Assembly (NCBI GenBank): GCA_021776525.1
Contig: JAJFFT010000004.1
Location: 470,499 to 534,498, forward strand
Length of the DNA: 64,000 bases
Reading direction: 5' to 3'
Source of the DNA: Robiginitomaculum sp.
Lineage (GTDB): Bacteria > Pseudomonadota > Alphaproteobacteria > Caulobacterales > Maricaulaceae
Positions 53,844 to 63,616 of the stretch are shown in pieces. How positions within the stretch are numbered: the stretch's first letter is position 1; every line of letters starts with the position of its first letter. A model generated the notes under the pieces. The model saw only the letters and a list, made by a program, of their open reading frames with translations. It was not told where the DNA came from and searched no databases. The position numbers and the translations under genes were made by a program.

Positions 53844-56810
53844 ATGCAATACGTAAACACATCAAAAGGCATTCAATGCAAACGCTCTTTGCGCGCTTTG
53901 ACATTGGCCGGTGCATCAATTTTTGCACTCGGTTTTAGTGGTGCTGCTCTAGCACAATCAGAAGACGAAGGCGCTTCGGAAGAAGCGATCATTGTTACGG
54001 GTTCGCGCCTGAAACAGTCTAATCTGGTTGCTATCAGCCCAATCACACAAGTCTCTGCAGAAGAGATCAAAATCCGTGGTACGGTTCGCATCGAAGACAT
54101 GCTGAACATTCTGCCACAGGCTTTTGCTGGTCAAACCAGTGAAGTTTCAAATGGTGCGTCTGGTACGTCGACCTTGAACCTTCGTGGTCTGGGTTCAATT
54201 CGGACGTTGGTGATGATCGACGGCAAACGTTTGCCGTTTGGTTCACCAAACTCTTCACCGGCTAACCTTGACCTTATCCCTGCTGCTCTGGTCGAGCGCG
54301 TAGACGTGGTGACCGGTGGTCAATCTGCTGTGTATGGTTCTGATGCCATCGGCGGTGTTGCCAACTTTATCCTGAGACGTAACTTTGAAGGCATCGAAGT
54401 TGATGCACAGGTTGGTTACAATCAGGACAGCAATAACAATAAATTTGCCCAAAGTGTTCTGGCCGGTGCAAACCAGCCAATCCCTGGTGGCAGCACGTTT
54501 GACGGCCGTAATGTTTCACTGTCAGTCACAATGGGTGCCAATGCACCTGATGATCGCGGCAATGTAACGGTCAATCTCAGCTATCAAAACCAAAACGCTA
54601 TTGAACAAGGCACGCGGGACATATCCGGTTGTGCCTTTGGTGGTACAAATGCACCAGGTTCTGTAGACGGTATCGGTTGTGTTGGTTCAACAGCCAGTGC
54701 AACAGGTCGCTTCCTGTCTTTGGACAATGGCAACCAGTTCTTCCTGCAGCCAGATGGTCAAATTGTTCCGTTTACCGGCATTCCGTCGCAAACGTTCAAC
54801 TTTAACCCATTCAACTTCTTCCAGCGTCCAAATGAGCGCTTCAGCATGACGACGCTGGCCCGTTACGACGTAACGAATAATGTTGAGGCTTATCTTGATC
54901 TGAGCTTTACCAACAACAAAACTGATGCTCAAATCGCGCCTACGGGTACGTTTTTTGCCAATGGCGCTGTGAACTGCTCGAACCCATTCTTGGGTTCTGG
55001 TCCTGGCTCATTCTTTGATGTGCTGAGCTGTACCAATGCACCGGGTGCTGTTTCAAACGTTCTGATCAACCGTCGTAACGTTGAAGGCGGTGGCCGGAAT
55101 TCCAATATTGAGCTGACAACATGGCGCATGGTTGGCGGTCTTCGCGGCGATCTTGGCGATAACTTCAGCTATGATGTATTTGGCCAATTCTCACGCACCA
55201 ACCTGACCAGCATTTCCAGTAAAGACTTCTCGATTGCAAATCTTACTGATGCCCTGAACGTCGTAAACGGCCCGAATGGCCCTGTCTGTGCGTCCGGCAA
55301 TGCTGGTTGTGTACCGTACAACGTCTTCCAAATTGGCGGTGTTACACAGGGTGCTATTAACTACATCCAACAGGATGCTTTCGTGAATGGCTTTACCGAG
55401 CAAAAAGTTCTGGGTGGTAACATTCAGGGTGATTTGACTGACTATGGTCTGAAAAGCCCGTTTGCAGATTCTGGTATCCAGACTCTGGTTGGTTACGAAT
55501 TCCGTAAAGACGAGCTGTCCAGAAGCCCGGATGCGATTTCTGCGACACCAGGTGGTGGTTTGACCGGTGTGGGCGGGGCAACGCTTCCTGTTGCTGGTGT
55601 CACCCGCTTGTTTGAGCTTTATGCTGAAACACAAATCCCGCTGGTCACAGATGCACCTTTGGCTCAAGAGTTGAGCTTTAACGGTGCGTATCGTTACTCG
55701 GATTACACCGTGAACGGCAATGGCGTGAAAAATGGTTTCACAACCGATACTTACGCTGCTGGTCTTTCCTGGGTTCCGATCGACGACATTCGCGTTCGTG
55801 GCCAGTATCAGCGTGCTGTGCGTGCACCGAACATCATCGAGCTGTTCTCTTCACAAAACACCGGCCTATTTAACCTGACATCCAATCCTGATGGTTCATT
55901 TGATGATTGCGCCGGTGCTACACCGTTCCGCTCATTGGCTGAATGTCAGCGCACTGGCGTTACTGCGGCAACATACGGGACTATTCCTGATAACTCTGCG
56001 GGTCAGTTTAATGCGATCACAGGTGGTAACCCGCTTTTGGAACCAGAAGTCTCTGACACCTATACTTTGGGTGTTATCCTGACGCCAAGCATGATCCCTG
56101 GCCTGTCGGTTTCGGTCGATTACTTTGACATCAAAGTGAACAAAACAATTGCGACCATCCCGCCAAACCAGGCTTTTGAGAACTGCCTGAATACTGGCGA
56201 TCCTGCATTCTGTAATCTGATCCAACGTGACGTTGCCAACTCTCTGTTTGTCAGCAGCTCGACCGGTGGTATCACAGCCACCAACGTCAATATTGCCAGC
56301 CTGTCTACTTCGGGTGTTGATATTGCTGCAACATACAGCATGGATCTTGGCAATCAGGGCTCTATGAGCATTGATTATGTGTCCACGATCCTCGACTCCA
56401 GTGCCTTTGAATCTTTCCCAGGCAGTGGCAAGGTTGAATGTAAGGGTGTTTACGGCACGGTTTGTGGTGTTCCAACACCGACATATCGTCACCGTTTGAT
56501 GGGCACCTGGCAGTCTCCTTATGACGTCAACTTCTCGACCACATGGCGTTATTTCGGGTCTGTTGACCTGGAAGGTACACCGAATGGCACAATCGATGAC
56601 CACTTTAGCTCCAAAAGCTACGTCGATTTGTCTGCCTCTTGGTTCATGAAGGAAAACGTTGTCCTTCGTGCTGGTGTTAACAATCTGTTTGATGTTGATC
56701 CACCTTTGAGCACGTCGCTGCCAACAGGGACCGGTAACGGTAACACCTTCCCAGGTGTTTATGACTCCGTTGGTCGCCAACTCTTCGTCGGCATTAACGT
56801 CGCGCTTTAG
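53844..56810 (+). CDS. TonB-dependent receptor
   Basis: Outer-membrane receptor of 988 residues. The start at 53844 follows AGAGGGG and begins a signal peptide (cleavage near AALAQS). TonB-box-like EEAIIVTGSRL comes next, then the plug domain (about 60-170: RIEDMLNILPQA, LRGLGSIRTLVMIDGKR, DVVTGGQSAVYGSDAIGGVANFILRR split by short gaps) and a beta-barrel ending in VGRQLFVGINVAL with a C-terminal hydrophobic residue. It is of the alphaproteobacterial/sphingomonad type that imports carbohydrates, peptides or other complex substrates; the ligand is unknown. It is divergent from the LytS/LytTR pair. Confidence 0.94.
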   Translation: MQYVNTSKGIQCKRSLRALTLAGASIFALGFSGAALAQSEDEGASEEAIIVTGSRLKQSNLVAISPITQVSAEEIKIRGTVRIEDMLNILPQAFAGQTSEVSNGASGTSTLNLRGLGSIRTLVMIDGKRLPFGSPNSSPANLDLIPAALVERVDVVTGGQSAVYGSDAIGGVANFILRRNFEGIEVDAQVGYNQDSNNNKFAQSVLAGANQPIPGGSTFDGRNVSLSVTMGANAPDDRGNVTVNLSYQNQNAIEQGTRDISGCAFGGTNAPGSVDGIGCVGSTASATGRFLSLDNGNQFFLQPDGQIVPFTGIPSQTFNFNPFNFFQRPNERFSMTTLARYDVTNNVEAYLDLSFTNNKTDAQIAPTGTFFANGAVNCSNPFLGSGPGSFFDVLSCTNAPGAVSNVLINRRNVEGGGRNSNIELTTWRMVGGLRGDLGDNFSYDVFGQFSRTNLTSISSKDFSIANLTDALNVVNGPNGPVCASGNAGCVPYNVFQIGGVTQGAINYIQQDAFVNGFTEQKVLGGNIQGDLTDYGLKSPFADSGIQTLVGYEFRKDELSRSPDAISATPGGGLTGVGGATLPVAGVTRLFELYAETQIPLVTDAPLAQELSFNGAYRYSDYTVNGNGVKNGFTTDTYAAGLSWVPIDDIRVRGQYQRAVRAPNIIELFSSQNTGLFNLTSNPDGSFDDCAGATPFRSLAECQRTGVTAATYGTIPDNSAGQFNAITGGNPLLEPEVSDTYTLGVILTPSMIPGLSVSVDYFDIKVNKTIATIPPNQAFENCLNTGDPAFCNLIQRDVANSLFVSSSTGGITATNVNIASLSTSGVDIAATYSMDLGNQGSMSIDYVSTILDSSAFESFPGSGKVECKGVYGTVCGVPTPTYRHRLMGTWQSPYDVNFSTTWRYFGSVDLEGTPNGTIDDHFSSKSYVDLSASWFMKENVVLRAGVNNLFDVDPPLSTSLPTGTGNGNTFPGVYDSVGRQLFVGINVAL

Positions 56811-56866
56811 TTAGTGCATTGGCATGGCGGCATTAGTCGCCATGCCAACATGAATTGCAAAACGAG

Positions 56867-56912
56867 TCTGGGGATGTTGTGGGTTTACCTATGGCATCCC
56901 CAAGCTTTTTTT
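56867..56912 (+). terminator. Rho-independent terminator of the TonB-dependent receptor gene
   Basis: Stem TGGGGATG / CATCCCCA followed by AGCTTTTTTTG. A second hairpin, TTGGCATGGCG / CGCCATGCCAA (56819-56848), without a T-run, lies 8 bp after the stop codon and may stabilise the mRNA end. Confidence 0.8.
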
Positions 56913-56987
56913 GCTTCCTATTAAGGAGAGTTCTTGTATAAGTTTAAAATTCCATAGCCATATGGGTTGGGTCATGGAGGTTGATAG

Positions 56988-57680
56988 ATGAAAATTCTGC
57001 TTCTCACGGCCGTTCTTTTGACTGCTGGAATGTTGACCGGTTGCGTGTCATCAGGAAACATTCAAACCAACTTTGCATCTGCAGAACACCCAAATTACAC
57101 AAAAACCCGCAAGATGAGACAGCCGGTCTTTCCTGCGAACCGTTTTGCGCCGCGGTATAGCAATCACCGTCACACTGGCGATTTTGTTGAAATATATGAA
57201 GAAAAACCGGTGGTCATGGCCGTCTTGCATCAGCAAAATGCGCCAGTAGCACAAGACGGCACGCCGCAAGCAGAACTTGCCCCACCTGTGTCGCCTCAAA
57301 GTTCAAAACAAAATCCTGAACCTGCTGCGCCAGAAAAAATACAGGAAAGCGCGCAAGAAAAAGCGCTCCCAGAATCCGCTGAAGTCGTCGGAGCGGGTTT
57401 GAAAGCTGGCACCGAGCCAGTTGCGCATATGCCTGTGGCACCTCCAGCGCCAAAGGTTGCCCCTGTGGCTGCGGCACCGAAAAATACAGAAAAGGTGCAA
57501 AAGAAAAAGGTCAAACGCGAACACCTCGTATGCAAGCGCAAAGTGATCACGGGATCACGCTTTACCCGAAAAGTCTGTTTGACCAAGGCTCGCTGGGAAG
57601 CCCAGGAGGTATTAGGCAGGAAAACCGCCGATGACATGCAAAGCCGGGGCGGTCGGACAAACAATCCGTTGGGAAACTAG
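56988..57680 (+). CDS. Probable lipoprotein with Pro/Ala-rich linker
   Basis: Protein of 230 residues. The N-terminus is a lipoprotein signal (LLTAGMLTGC, lipidated Cys about 19). A long Pro/Ala/Gln-rich linker (about 85-165) follows, and the C-terminus carries a conserved-looking cysteine motif LVCKRKVITGSRFTRKVCLT, then ARWEAQEV. Similar VC(R/K)...TGSR...C(M/L)T ends occur in small alphaproteobacterial exported proteins of unknown function. A GGAGG sequence lies close upstream of the ATG. Confidence 0.7.
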   Translation: MKILLLTAVLLTAGMLTGCVSSGNIQTNFASAEHPNYTKTRKMRQPVFPANRFAPRYSNHRHTGDFVEIYEEKPVVMAVLHQQNAPVAQDGTPQAELAPPVSPQSSKQNPEPAAPEKIQESAQEKALPESAEVVGAGLKAGTEPVAHMPVAPPAPKVAPVAAAPKNTEKVQKKKVKREHLVCKRKVITGSRFTRKVCLTKARWEAQEVLGRKTADDMQSRGGRTNNPLGN

Positions 57681-57892
57681 CCGTATTCTGACCCTTGATT
57701 AGCAATTTATAGCGTTTTTAATTTGCACGAAAAATATTGCTTCAGGAATGTTGAAAAGCATAACTCCGCAGGGTCTTGTGCCTGTTCTGTCACAGCCAGC
57801 ATCACTAATGATTACACGATCTGCCTTGCGTCGCCGCTGGAAATGGCGCACCAATACGGTAACGTTTGTTACACGTTCGCAAAGGTATATCC

Positions 57893-58909
57893 ATGAAACT
57901 TGCATCACTGAAATCAGGGCGCGATGGTCGTCTGGTCGTCGTTTCCAATGATCTCACACGCTACACTGACGCCGGCCGCATTGCCCCGACATTACAGGCC
58001 GCTTTGGACCATTGGAGCGAAGTAGAGCCTCAATTACAGGCCTTATCCCAAAGCCTGGAAGTTGGCGCAGTGCCAGTCGAGCGGTTTCATGAGCGCGAGT
58101 GCGACTCGCCTTTACCGCGCGCCTTTCAGTGGGCCGACGGGTCCGCTTATGTCAATCATGTAGAACTGGTGCGCAAAGCCCGCGGCGCGCAAATGCCCGA
58201 AACCTTCTGGACGGACCCTTTGATGTATCAGGGCGGCTCGGACACATTTCTGGGGCCGCGTGACGATATTGTGGTTGCCAACGACCAGGACTGGGGCATC
58301 GATATGGAGGCCGAAGTTGCAGTGGTTGTTGATGATGTGCCCATGGGTGCCTCACCTGATCTGGCGGCCAGTAAAATTCGCCTGATTATGCTGGTTAATG
58401 ATGTCTCATTGCGGGGTTTGATTCCGGGCGAACTGGCCAAGGGCTTTGGTTTTTTTCAATCCAAACCGTCATCGGCATTTTCTCCGGTTGCTATCAGTCC
58501 TGACGAGCTGGGCGATGCCTGGAAAGGCAACAAACTGCACTTACCAATGTTGGTTGGTCTGAATGGTGAGGCCTTTGGCCGCGCCAATGCGGGCGTTGAT
58601 ATGACTTTTGATTTTGGCCAGATTATCGCTCATGCGGCCAAAACCCGCCCCTTGGGTGCGGGCGCCATTATCGGTTCGGGGACCGTATCTAACAAGTTGG
58701 ACGATGGCCCCGGCAAGCCGGTGACCGAGGGCGGCGCAGGCTATTCGTGCATTGCCGAAATTCGCATGATTGAAACCATAGAGGGCGGTGCACCTAAAAC
58801 GCCGTTTATGAAATATGGGGATCATGTCACCATCGAGATGAAGGATGCCGAAGGCGCATCGATCTTTGGCCGCATCGCGCAAGACATCAAACCCTATGAA
58901 AACCCCTGA
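57893..58909 (+). CDS. Fumarylacetoacetate hydrolase family protein
   Basis: FAH-fold enzyme of 338 residues that cleaves C-C bonds in beta-diketo acids. Metal-site elements are visible: DIGMEAEV-type segment GIDMEAEVAVVVDDVP, MLVNDVSLRGL, GSGTVSNKLDD, and the C-terminal GDHVTIEMKD. It fits the fumarylacetoacetase-like group used in aromatic or sugar-acid breakdown. The start ATG at 57893 is chosen for MKLASLKSGRDG; an upstream GTG-type start at 57866 is less likely. The MarR gene overlaps its end by 14 bp, suggesting that the regulator controls this enzyme. Confidence 0.87.
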   Translation: MKLASLKSGRDGRLVVVSNDLTRYTDAGRIAPTLQAALDHWSEVEPQLQALSQSLEVGAVPVERFHERECDSPLPRAFQWADGSAYVNHVELVRKARGAQMPETFWTDPLMYQGGSDTFLGPRDDIVVANDQDWGIDMEAEVAVVVDDVPMGASPDLAASKIRLIMLVNDVSLRGLIPGELAKGFGFFQSKPSSAFSPVAISPDELGDAWKGNKLHLPMLVGLNGEAFGRANAGVDMTFDFGQIIAHAAKTRPLGAGAIIGSGTVSNKLDDGPGKPVTEGGAGYSCIAEIRMIETIEGGAPKTPFMKYGDHVTIEMKDAEGASIFGRIAQDIKPYENP

Positions 58910-59393
58910 TCCAAAGCCGAAAATTGACGGGCGCGGGGCCGAGTTGCATCTTGATGATTATCTGCCTTACCGCTTGTCTGTGGCCTCGAACCGGGTCAGC
59001 CGCCTGATCGCGCGCCTCTATCAGGATCGTTTTGGTCTTTCGATCTGGCAGTGGCGGGTGTTAGCTATTCTTGGTGCCGGTAACGAGGTTACGGCGGGCG
59101 AAGTCGCGGCGCGCGCAGCCATGGACAAGATGGCGGTCAGCCGCGCTGTATCGGCGTTGATGGCCCGTGGCCTGATCAGTCGCACCACATCAGATAAGGA
59201 TGGGCGGGCGCGAATTTTGTCCCTGACCCAGACCGGGGCCAGCATTTATACGGAAATTGCTCCTCTGGCCCGTGCACAGGAACAGCATTTGCTTGCGGGG
59301 TTCAGCCCGGACGACATCACGACGGCCACACGTTTCATGCGGGCGATCGAGGCGCGGGCTTTGGCGCTGACTGATGATGAAGCCGAGGTCTAG
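58896..59393 (+). CDS. MarR-family transcriptional regulator
   Basis: Winged-helix regulator of 165 residues: dimer helix LSVASNRVSRLIARLYQDRFGLSIWQWRVLAILG, recognition helix region DKMAVSRAVSALMARGLI, and wing TTSDKDGRARILSLT. It is the typical single-domain MarR that senses small aromatic or other acids. It starts inside the end of the FAH gene and converges with hutF. Confidence 0.88.
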   Translation: MKTPDPKPKIDGRGAELHLDDYLPYRLSVASNRVSRLIARLYQDRFGLSIWQWRVLAILGAGNEVTAGEVAARAAMDKMAVSRAVSALMARGLISRTTSDKDGRARILSLTQTGASIYTEIAPLARAQEQHLLAGFSPDDITTATRFMRAIEARALALTDDEAEV

Positions 59394-59403
59394 AGGTCTC
59401 GTT

Positions 59404-60756
59404 TTACGTTAAAATGCGTTGGACCGTGTTCTTGAACGCGGCTTCAACCTGTTCACGTGCCGTGTGGCGGCCTTTGTGCACGACCCGTCTGGCCTTGGCA
59501 TAGACATCAACGATCGGGCTTCTGGCGGCGCCATAAATCCAGCCATCCAACCAGGCATCGCCGCTTCTGGCGCACAGGGCCACATGGCCTTTATCCAACG
59601 TGACAATGTCGGCATCTTTGCCGACCGTCAATGCACCGGTGTTTTGTGCCAGAGCCTGTGCACCGCCTTGTAAAGCTAGGGTAAACAGTGTTGCACCGCT
59701 GGAGGTGTTGGGCGATGCAAGTGGGGTTCTTTTAGTGCTGCTCAGCCTTTGTCCGTAATCCAGAAGGCGTAGTTCTTCGGCCAGATTGATACGCACACAA
59801 CTGTCCGAGCCAATACCAAAGCGCCCTTTTTGAGCCAGATAATCTATGGCCGGAAATAATCCATCGCCCAGATTGGCTTCGGTGATCGGGCAAAGACCAG
59901 CCACTGCATGGCTTTGAGCCAGATCGCGGGTTTCGCACGCGCCCATATGGGTGGCATGGACCAGACACCAGCGCTCATCCACGTCCATATGATCCAGCAG
60001 CCAACGCACAGGTCGGGCGCCCAGATGGGCTATGCAGTCCTCGACCTCGCGTTTTTGTTCGGCGATGTGAATGTGAACAGGGCCATCAGGAAACGCAGTA
60101 ATGAGGGCATTGAGGTGTTCCGGGCTGGCGGCGCGCAGGGAATGCGGCGCTATGCCAAGACGGGTGGTTGGATATTGGGATTGCAAGGCACTGATCAGTT
60201 CAAGAAAGCTTTCGACTGAATGACCAAAACGCAATTGCCGGGCCGATAGGGCTGGGTCGCCAAAGCCGCCTTGTGCGTAAAATACCGGCAACAGGGTCTG
60301 TCCGATGCCGGTCTGCGCTGCTGCATCAATGGTCTGCACCGCCATTTCGGCGGGGTTGTCATAGGGGCTGCCATCTGGGGCATGGTGGATATAGTGAAAC
60401 TCGCCGACGCTGGTAAAGCCGCTTTCCAGCATGTCCACATAGGCCATGGCGGCCATGGCGTTTAACGCCGCGGGGTCCATGCGCCCGGCAATGGCGTACA
60501 TGGCCTCGCGCCAGGTCCAGAAACTGTCGGTGGTGGGCCCGGCGCACTCGGCCAGACCGGCCATGGCGCGTTGAAAGGCATGACAGTGCAGATTGGCCAT
60601 GCCGGGCAGGGCAATATCGGCACGGTTATCATTGGCTTGCGCAGTTGCCTTTTCTGTCACGGCGCTGATTTGCCCATCTTTTGAGAATTGCAGACGGACA
60701 TTATCGGCCCAACCGGTGGGCAGCAGTGCGTGTGTGGCAAAGAGAGCAGTTTCCAT
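59404..60756 (-). CDS. hutF: Formimidoylglutamate deiminase
   Basis: HutF of 450 residues, an amidohydrolase-superfamily enzyme that converts N-formimidoyl-L-glutamate to N-formyl-L-glutamate plus ammonia. Metal motif LHCHAFQRAMAGLAE near 55, second ligands HIAEQKREVEDC and HATHMGACE, and GIGSDSCVRINLAEELRLLDYGQRL are characteristic. Together with hutG it defines the five-step histidine pathway. It starts 82 bp from the divergent hutI start, so the shared spacer probably has the hut promoters. Confidence 0.94.
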   Translation of the reverse strand: METALFATHALLPTGWADNVRLQFSKDGQISAVTEKATAQANDNRADIALPGMANLHCHAFQRAMAGLAECAGPTTDSFWTWREAMYAIAGRMDPAALNAMAAMAYVDMLESGFTSVGEFHYIHHAPDGSPYDNPAEMAVQTIDAAAQTGIGQTLLPVFYAQGGFGDPALSARQLRFGHSVESFLELISALQSQYPTTRLGIAPHSLRAASPEHLNALITAFPDGPVHIHIAEQKREVEDCIAHLGARPVRWLLDHMDVDERWCLVHATHMGACETRDLAQSHAVAGLCPITEANLGDGLFPAIDYLAQKGRFGIGSDSCVRINLAEELRLLDYGQRLSSTKRTPLASPNTSSGATLFTLALQGGAQALAQNTGALTVGKDADIVTLDKGHVALCARSGDAWLDGWIYGAARSPIVDVYAKARRVVHKGRHTAREQVEAAFKNTVQRILT

Positions 60757-60838
60757 AGGCCCTCATAACGCGATTGGCGGGCCGAGGCGAGCATCAAAAA
60801 AGACTTGGCAGAACCGTGCGCACTGGTTAGCCAAAGGT

Positions 60839-62077
60839 ATGGGACAGATGACACAGGCATCGACACGGCAATGGGTGCTTTCGGGTGCGCATATTGCCAG
60901 TATGGATCAGGGTAAAACCCCTTATGGTCTGATCGAACAGGGGGCCGTGGCCATAGATGGGGCACAGATTGTCTGGGTCGGTGCCGCAACCGACTTGCCG
61001 CCCATATATCACAACTGGGCGCGCGAGGATTTACCCGGCGGCCTGTTAACACCGGCACTGGTCGATTGCCACACACATATCGTTTATGGCGGGGACCGGT
61101 CCAAAGAGTGGGAAATGCGGCTTCAAGGTGCATCTTATGCAGATATTGCCCGCGCCGGGGGCGGGATCCTTTCGACCGTAACCGCCACACGAGCCGCCAG
61201 CAAAGATAACCTGATCAACAGCGCGCAAAGCCGCCTTAATGACTTTTTGGCCGAAGGGCTGGGCATGATCGAGATTAAATCCGGTTATGGCTTGGATACA
61301 CAAAACGAATGCAAAATGCTGCACGCGGCGCGGGCCTTGGGCCAAAAGAATGCCATTATAGTGAAAACCAGTTTTTTGGGCGCCCATGCTTTGCCGCCGG
61401 AATTTGCAGGGCGCAGCGATGATTATATCGCGCTGATTATTCACGAAATGCTGCCCGAGATAGCCCGGCTGGGACTGGCAGATTTCTGTGATGGATTTTG
61501 TGAAAACATCGCCTTTAGCGCAGCGCAAATGCGCAAAGTGTTGGAAACCGCGAAAACATTAGGCCTTGGTCTGCGCCTGCATGCCGAACAATTGTCGGAT
61601 CAGGGCGGGGCACAAATGGCCGCCGAACTGGGGGCGTTGTCCTGTGATCATCTGGAATATGTCTCAGAGGCCGGTATAAAGGCCATGGCCGAGGCCGGGA
61701 CACGGGCGGTGCTGTTGCCGGGGGCATACTATTTTTTGGGCGAAACTCATAAGCCGCCAATGGACATGCTGCGCCAACACGGGGTTCCGCTGGCGCTGGC
61801 CAGTGATTGCAATCCCGGCTCGTCACCGCTGACCTCCTTATTACTGACCATGAATATGGGCTGCACGCTGTTTGGCATGACACCCGAAGAGGCCCTGGCC
61901 GGGGTGACGCGGGTGGCCGCCGGGGCGTTGGGCATGGATGAAACACACGGAACGCTGGCGGCGGGGCAGGTTGCTGATATTGCCCATTGGGATGTAGAGC
62001 ATCCTTCCACGCTGGCCTATTCTATGGGATCAAATCCACATGTAGGCCAGATCAGGGCCGGACAATGGGTGATATAA
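60839..62077 (+). CDS. hutI: Imidazolonepropionase
   Basis: HutI of 412 residues hydrolyses imidazolone-5-propionate to N-formimidoyl-L-glutamate. Metal ligands DCHTHIVYGGDRSKEWEMR and later LHAEQLSDQGGAQMAAELGALSCDHLEY, LPGAYYFLGE and ASDCNPGSSPLTS are diagnostic. The ATG at 60848 is an alternative start. The hutH start follows its stop with no gap. Confidence 0.95.
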   Translation: MGQMTQASTRQWVLSGAHIASMDQGKTPYGLIEQGAVAIDGAQIVWVGAATDLPPIYHNWAREDLPGGLLTPALVDCHTHIVYGGDRSKEWEMRLQGASYADIARAGGGILSTVTATRAASKDNLINSAQSRLNDFLAEGLGMIEIKSGYGLDTQNECKMLHAARALGQKNAIIVKTSFLGAHALPPEFAGRSDDYIALIIHEMLPEIARLGLADFCDGFCENIAFSAAQMRKVLETAKTLGLGLRLHAEQLSDQGGAQMAAELGALSCDHLEYVSEAGIKAMAEAGTRAVLLPGAYYFLGETHKPPMDMLRQHGVPLALASDCNPGSSPLTSLLLTMNMGCTLFGMTPEEALAGVTRVAAGALGMDETHGTLAAGQVADIAHWDVEHPSTLAYSMGSNPHVGQIRAGQWVI

Positions 62078-63616
62078 ATGCACAGAGAAATTAAACCAGG
62101 TCAGGCCAGCCATGCGGACTGGAAAACCTTGCGCGACGGCGCGTCCCTGCGTTTACCACAATCGGTCTGGGCTGGTGTCGAACGCTCGGCCGGGGCGATT
62201 GCCAGTATTCTTAAAACCGGGGCCACCGTTTATGGGGTCAACACCGGCTTTGGTAAATTAGCCAATACCCGTATTGCGCCCGAAGATCTGGGCGATCTGC
62301 AACGCCGCATTGTGTTGTCACATTGTGCCGGAACCGGGCCACATTTAAGCGAAGGTGTGACACGGCTTGTTCTGGCCATGAAGGCCGCTTCATTGGCGCA
62401 AGGCTATTCCGGTGTGCAACCACAAACTGTTCGCCTTTTGCTGGACCTGCTGGACCGCAACGTCCTTCCCGCCATTCCGGCGCAAGGCTCGGTCGGCGCA
62501 TCGGGCGATCTGGCCCCATTGGCGCATATGGCGGCGGTGCTGATCGGTGAGGGCGAGGCCCGTTTTGAGGGGGCTGTCATGCCCGCTGGCGAGGCCTTGC
62601 GCAAAGCCGGCCTGATACCGCTTGATCTTCAGGCCAAGGAAGGTCTGGCGCTTCTCAACGGGACACAGGTGTCCACTGCTTTGGCGCTAGAGGGGCTGTA
62701 TCGCGCCGAGAATACGTTTTTGACGACGATGGTTGCCGGGGTGCTTAGTGTTGAGGCTGTACGCGGCTCTCACACGCCGTTTGATGCGCGTATCCACGCT
62801 TTGCGTGGCCAACCCGGCCAGGTCGACGTGGCGCACAGCTATGCGGCGCTGCTGGCCGGCAGTGCCATTGTGGTGTCGCATGCAGATTGCGACAAAGTAC
62901 AAGATCCCTATTGCTTGCGGTGCCAGCCCCAGGTCATGGGCGCGGTGCTGGACGTCTTGCGCTTTACCGCCAACACACTGGCCAACGAAGCCAATGGCGT
63001 TACCGATAACCCTTTGATCTTTCCAGGTGAAGCCGAAGCCCTGTCGGGGGGGAACTTTCACGCCGAACCGGTGGCCTTTGCCGCCGACCAGATCGCCTTG
63101 GGTCTTTGCGAAATCGGCTCTATGAGCGAGCGACGCACGGCCATGCTGGTCGATCCGGCCTTGTCGGGCCTGCCGGCCTTTTTGACCCCCAATCCGGGGT
63201 TGAACTCAGGCTTTATGATCGCCCAAGTAACCGCTGCCGCGCTGGTTTCTGAGAACAAGCAACGGGCCATGCCAGCCAGTGTCGACAGCATTCCCACATC
63301 GGCTAATCAGGAAGACCATGTCTCTATGGCGGCCCACGGAGCGCGGCGATTGCTGGACATGGCCGAAAATGCCGCCAGTGTTGTTGGTATTGAGCTGTTG
63401 GCGGCGGCTCAGGGCCTTGATCTGCACCCGCAGCCCGAAAACCACAGTTCAGATATGTTGGAGGCGGTGCGTAACCATTTGCGTGCTGTTGTACCCATGT
63501 TGGGTGAAGATCGGATGATGGCCCCGGATATGGAACAGGCCAAAATTATGGTGAGCAGCGGGGCCTTCTTGTCCATTATCGGGCTGCGCGAGGCTTTGCC
63601 TGATGTCGTTGTTTAA
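62078..63616 (+). CDS. hutH: Histidine ammonia-lyase
   Basis: HutH of 512 residues removes ammonia from histidine to give urocanate, the first step of histidine use. The MIO-forming triad Ala-Ser-Gly is in [14 protein letters not shown] (about 140-142). The substrate-loop tyrosine region is [12 protein letters not shown] and the C-terminal half has [16 protein letters not shown]. The following gene hutG starts 14 bp before its end. Confidence 0.96.
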   Translation: MHREIKPGQASHADWKTLRDGASLRLPQSVWAGVERSAGAIASILKTGATVYGVNTGFGKLANTRIAPEDLGDLQRRIVLSHCAGTGPHLSEGVTRLVLAMKAASLAQGYSGVQPQTVRLLLDLLDRNVLPAIPAQGSVGASGDLAPLAHMAAVLIGEGEARFEGAVMPAGEALRKAGLIPLDLQAKEGLALLNGTQVSTALALEGLYRAENTFLTTMVAGVLSVEAVRGSHTPFDARIHALRGQPGQVDVAHSYAALLAGSAIVVSHADCDKVQDPYCLRCQPQVMGAVLDVLRFTANTLANEANGVTDNPLIFPGEAEALSGGNFHAEPVAFAADQIALGLCEIGSMSERRTAMLVDPALSGLPAFLTPNPGLNSGFMIAQVTAAALVSENKQRAMPASVDSIPTSANQEDHVSMAAHGARRLLDMAENAASVVGIELLAAAQGLDLHPQPENHSSDMLEAVRNHLRAVVPMLGEDRMMAPDMEQAKIMVSSGAFLSIIGLREALPDVVV

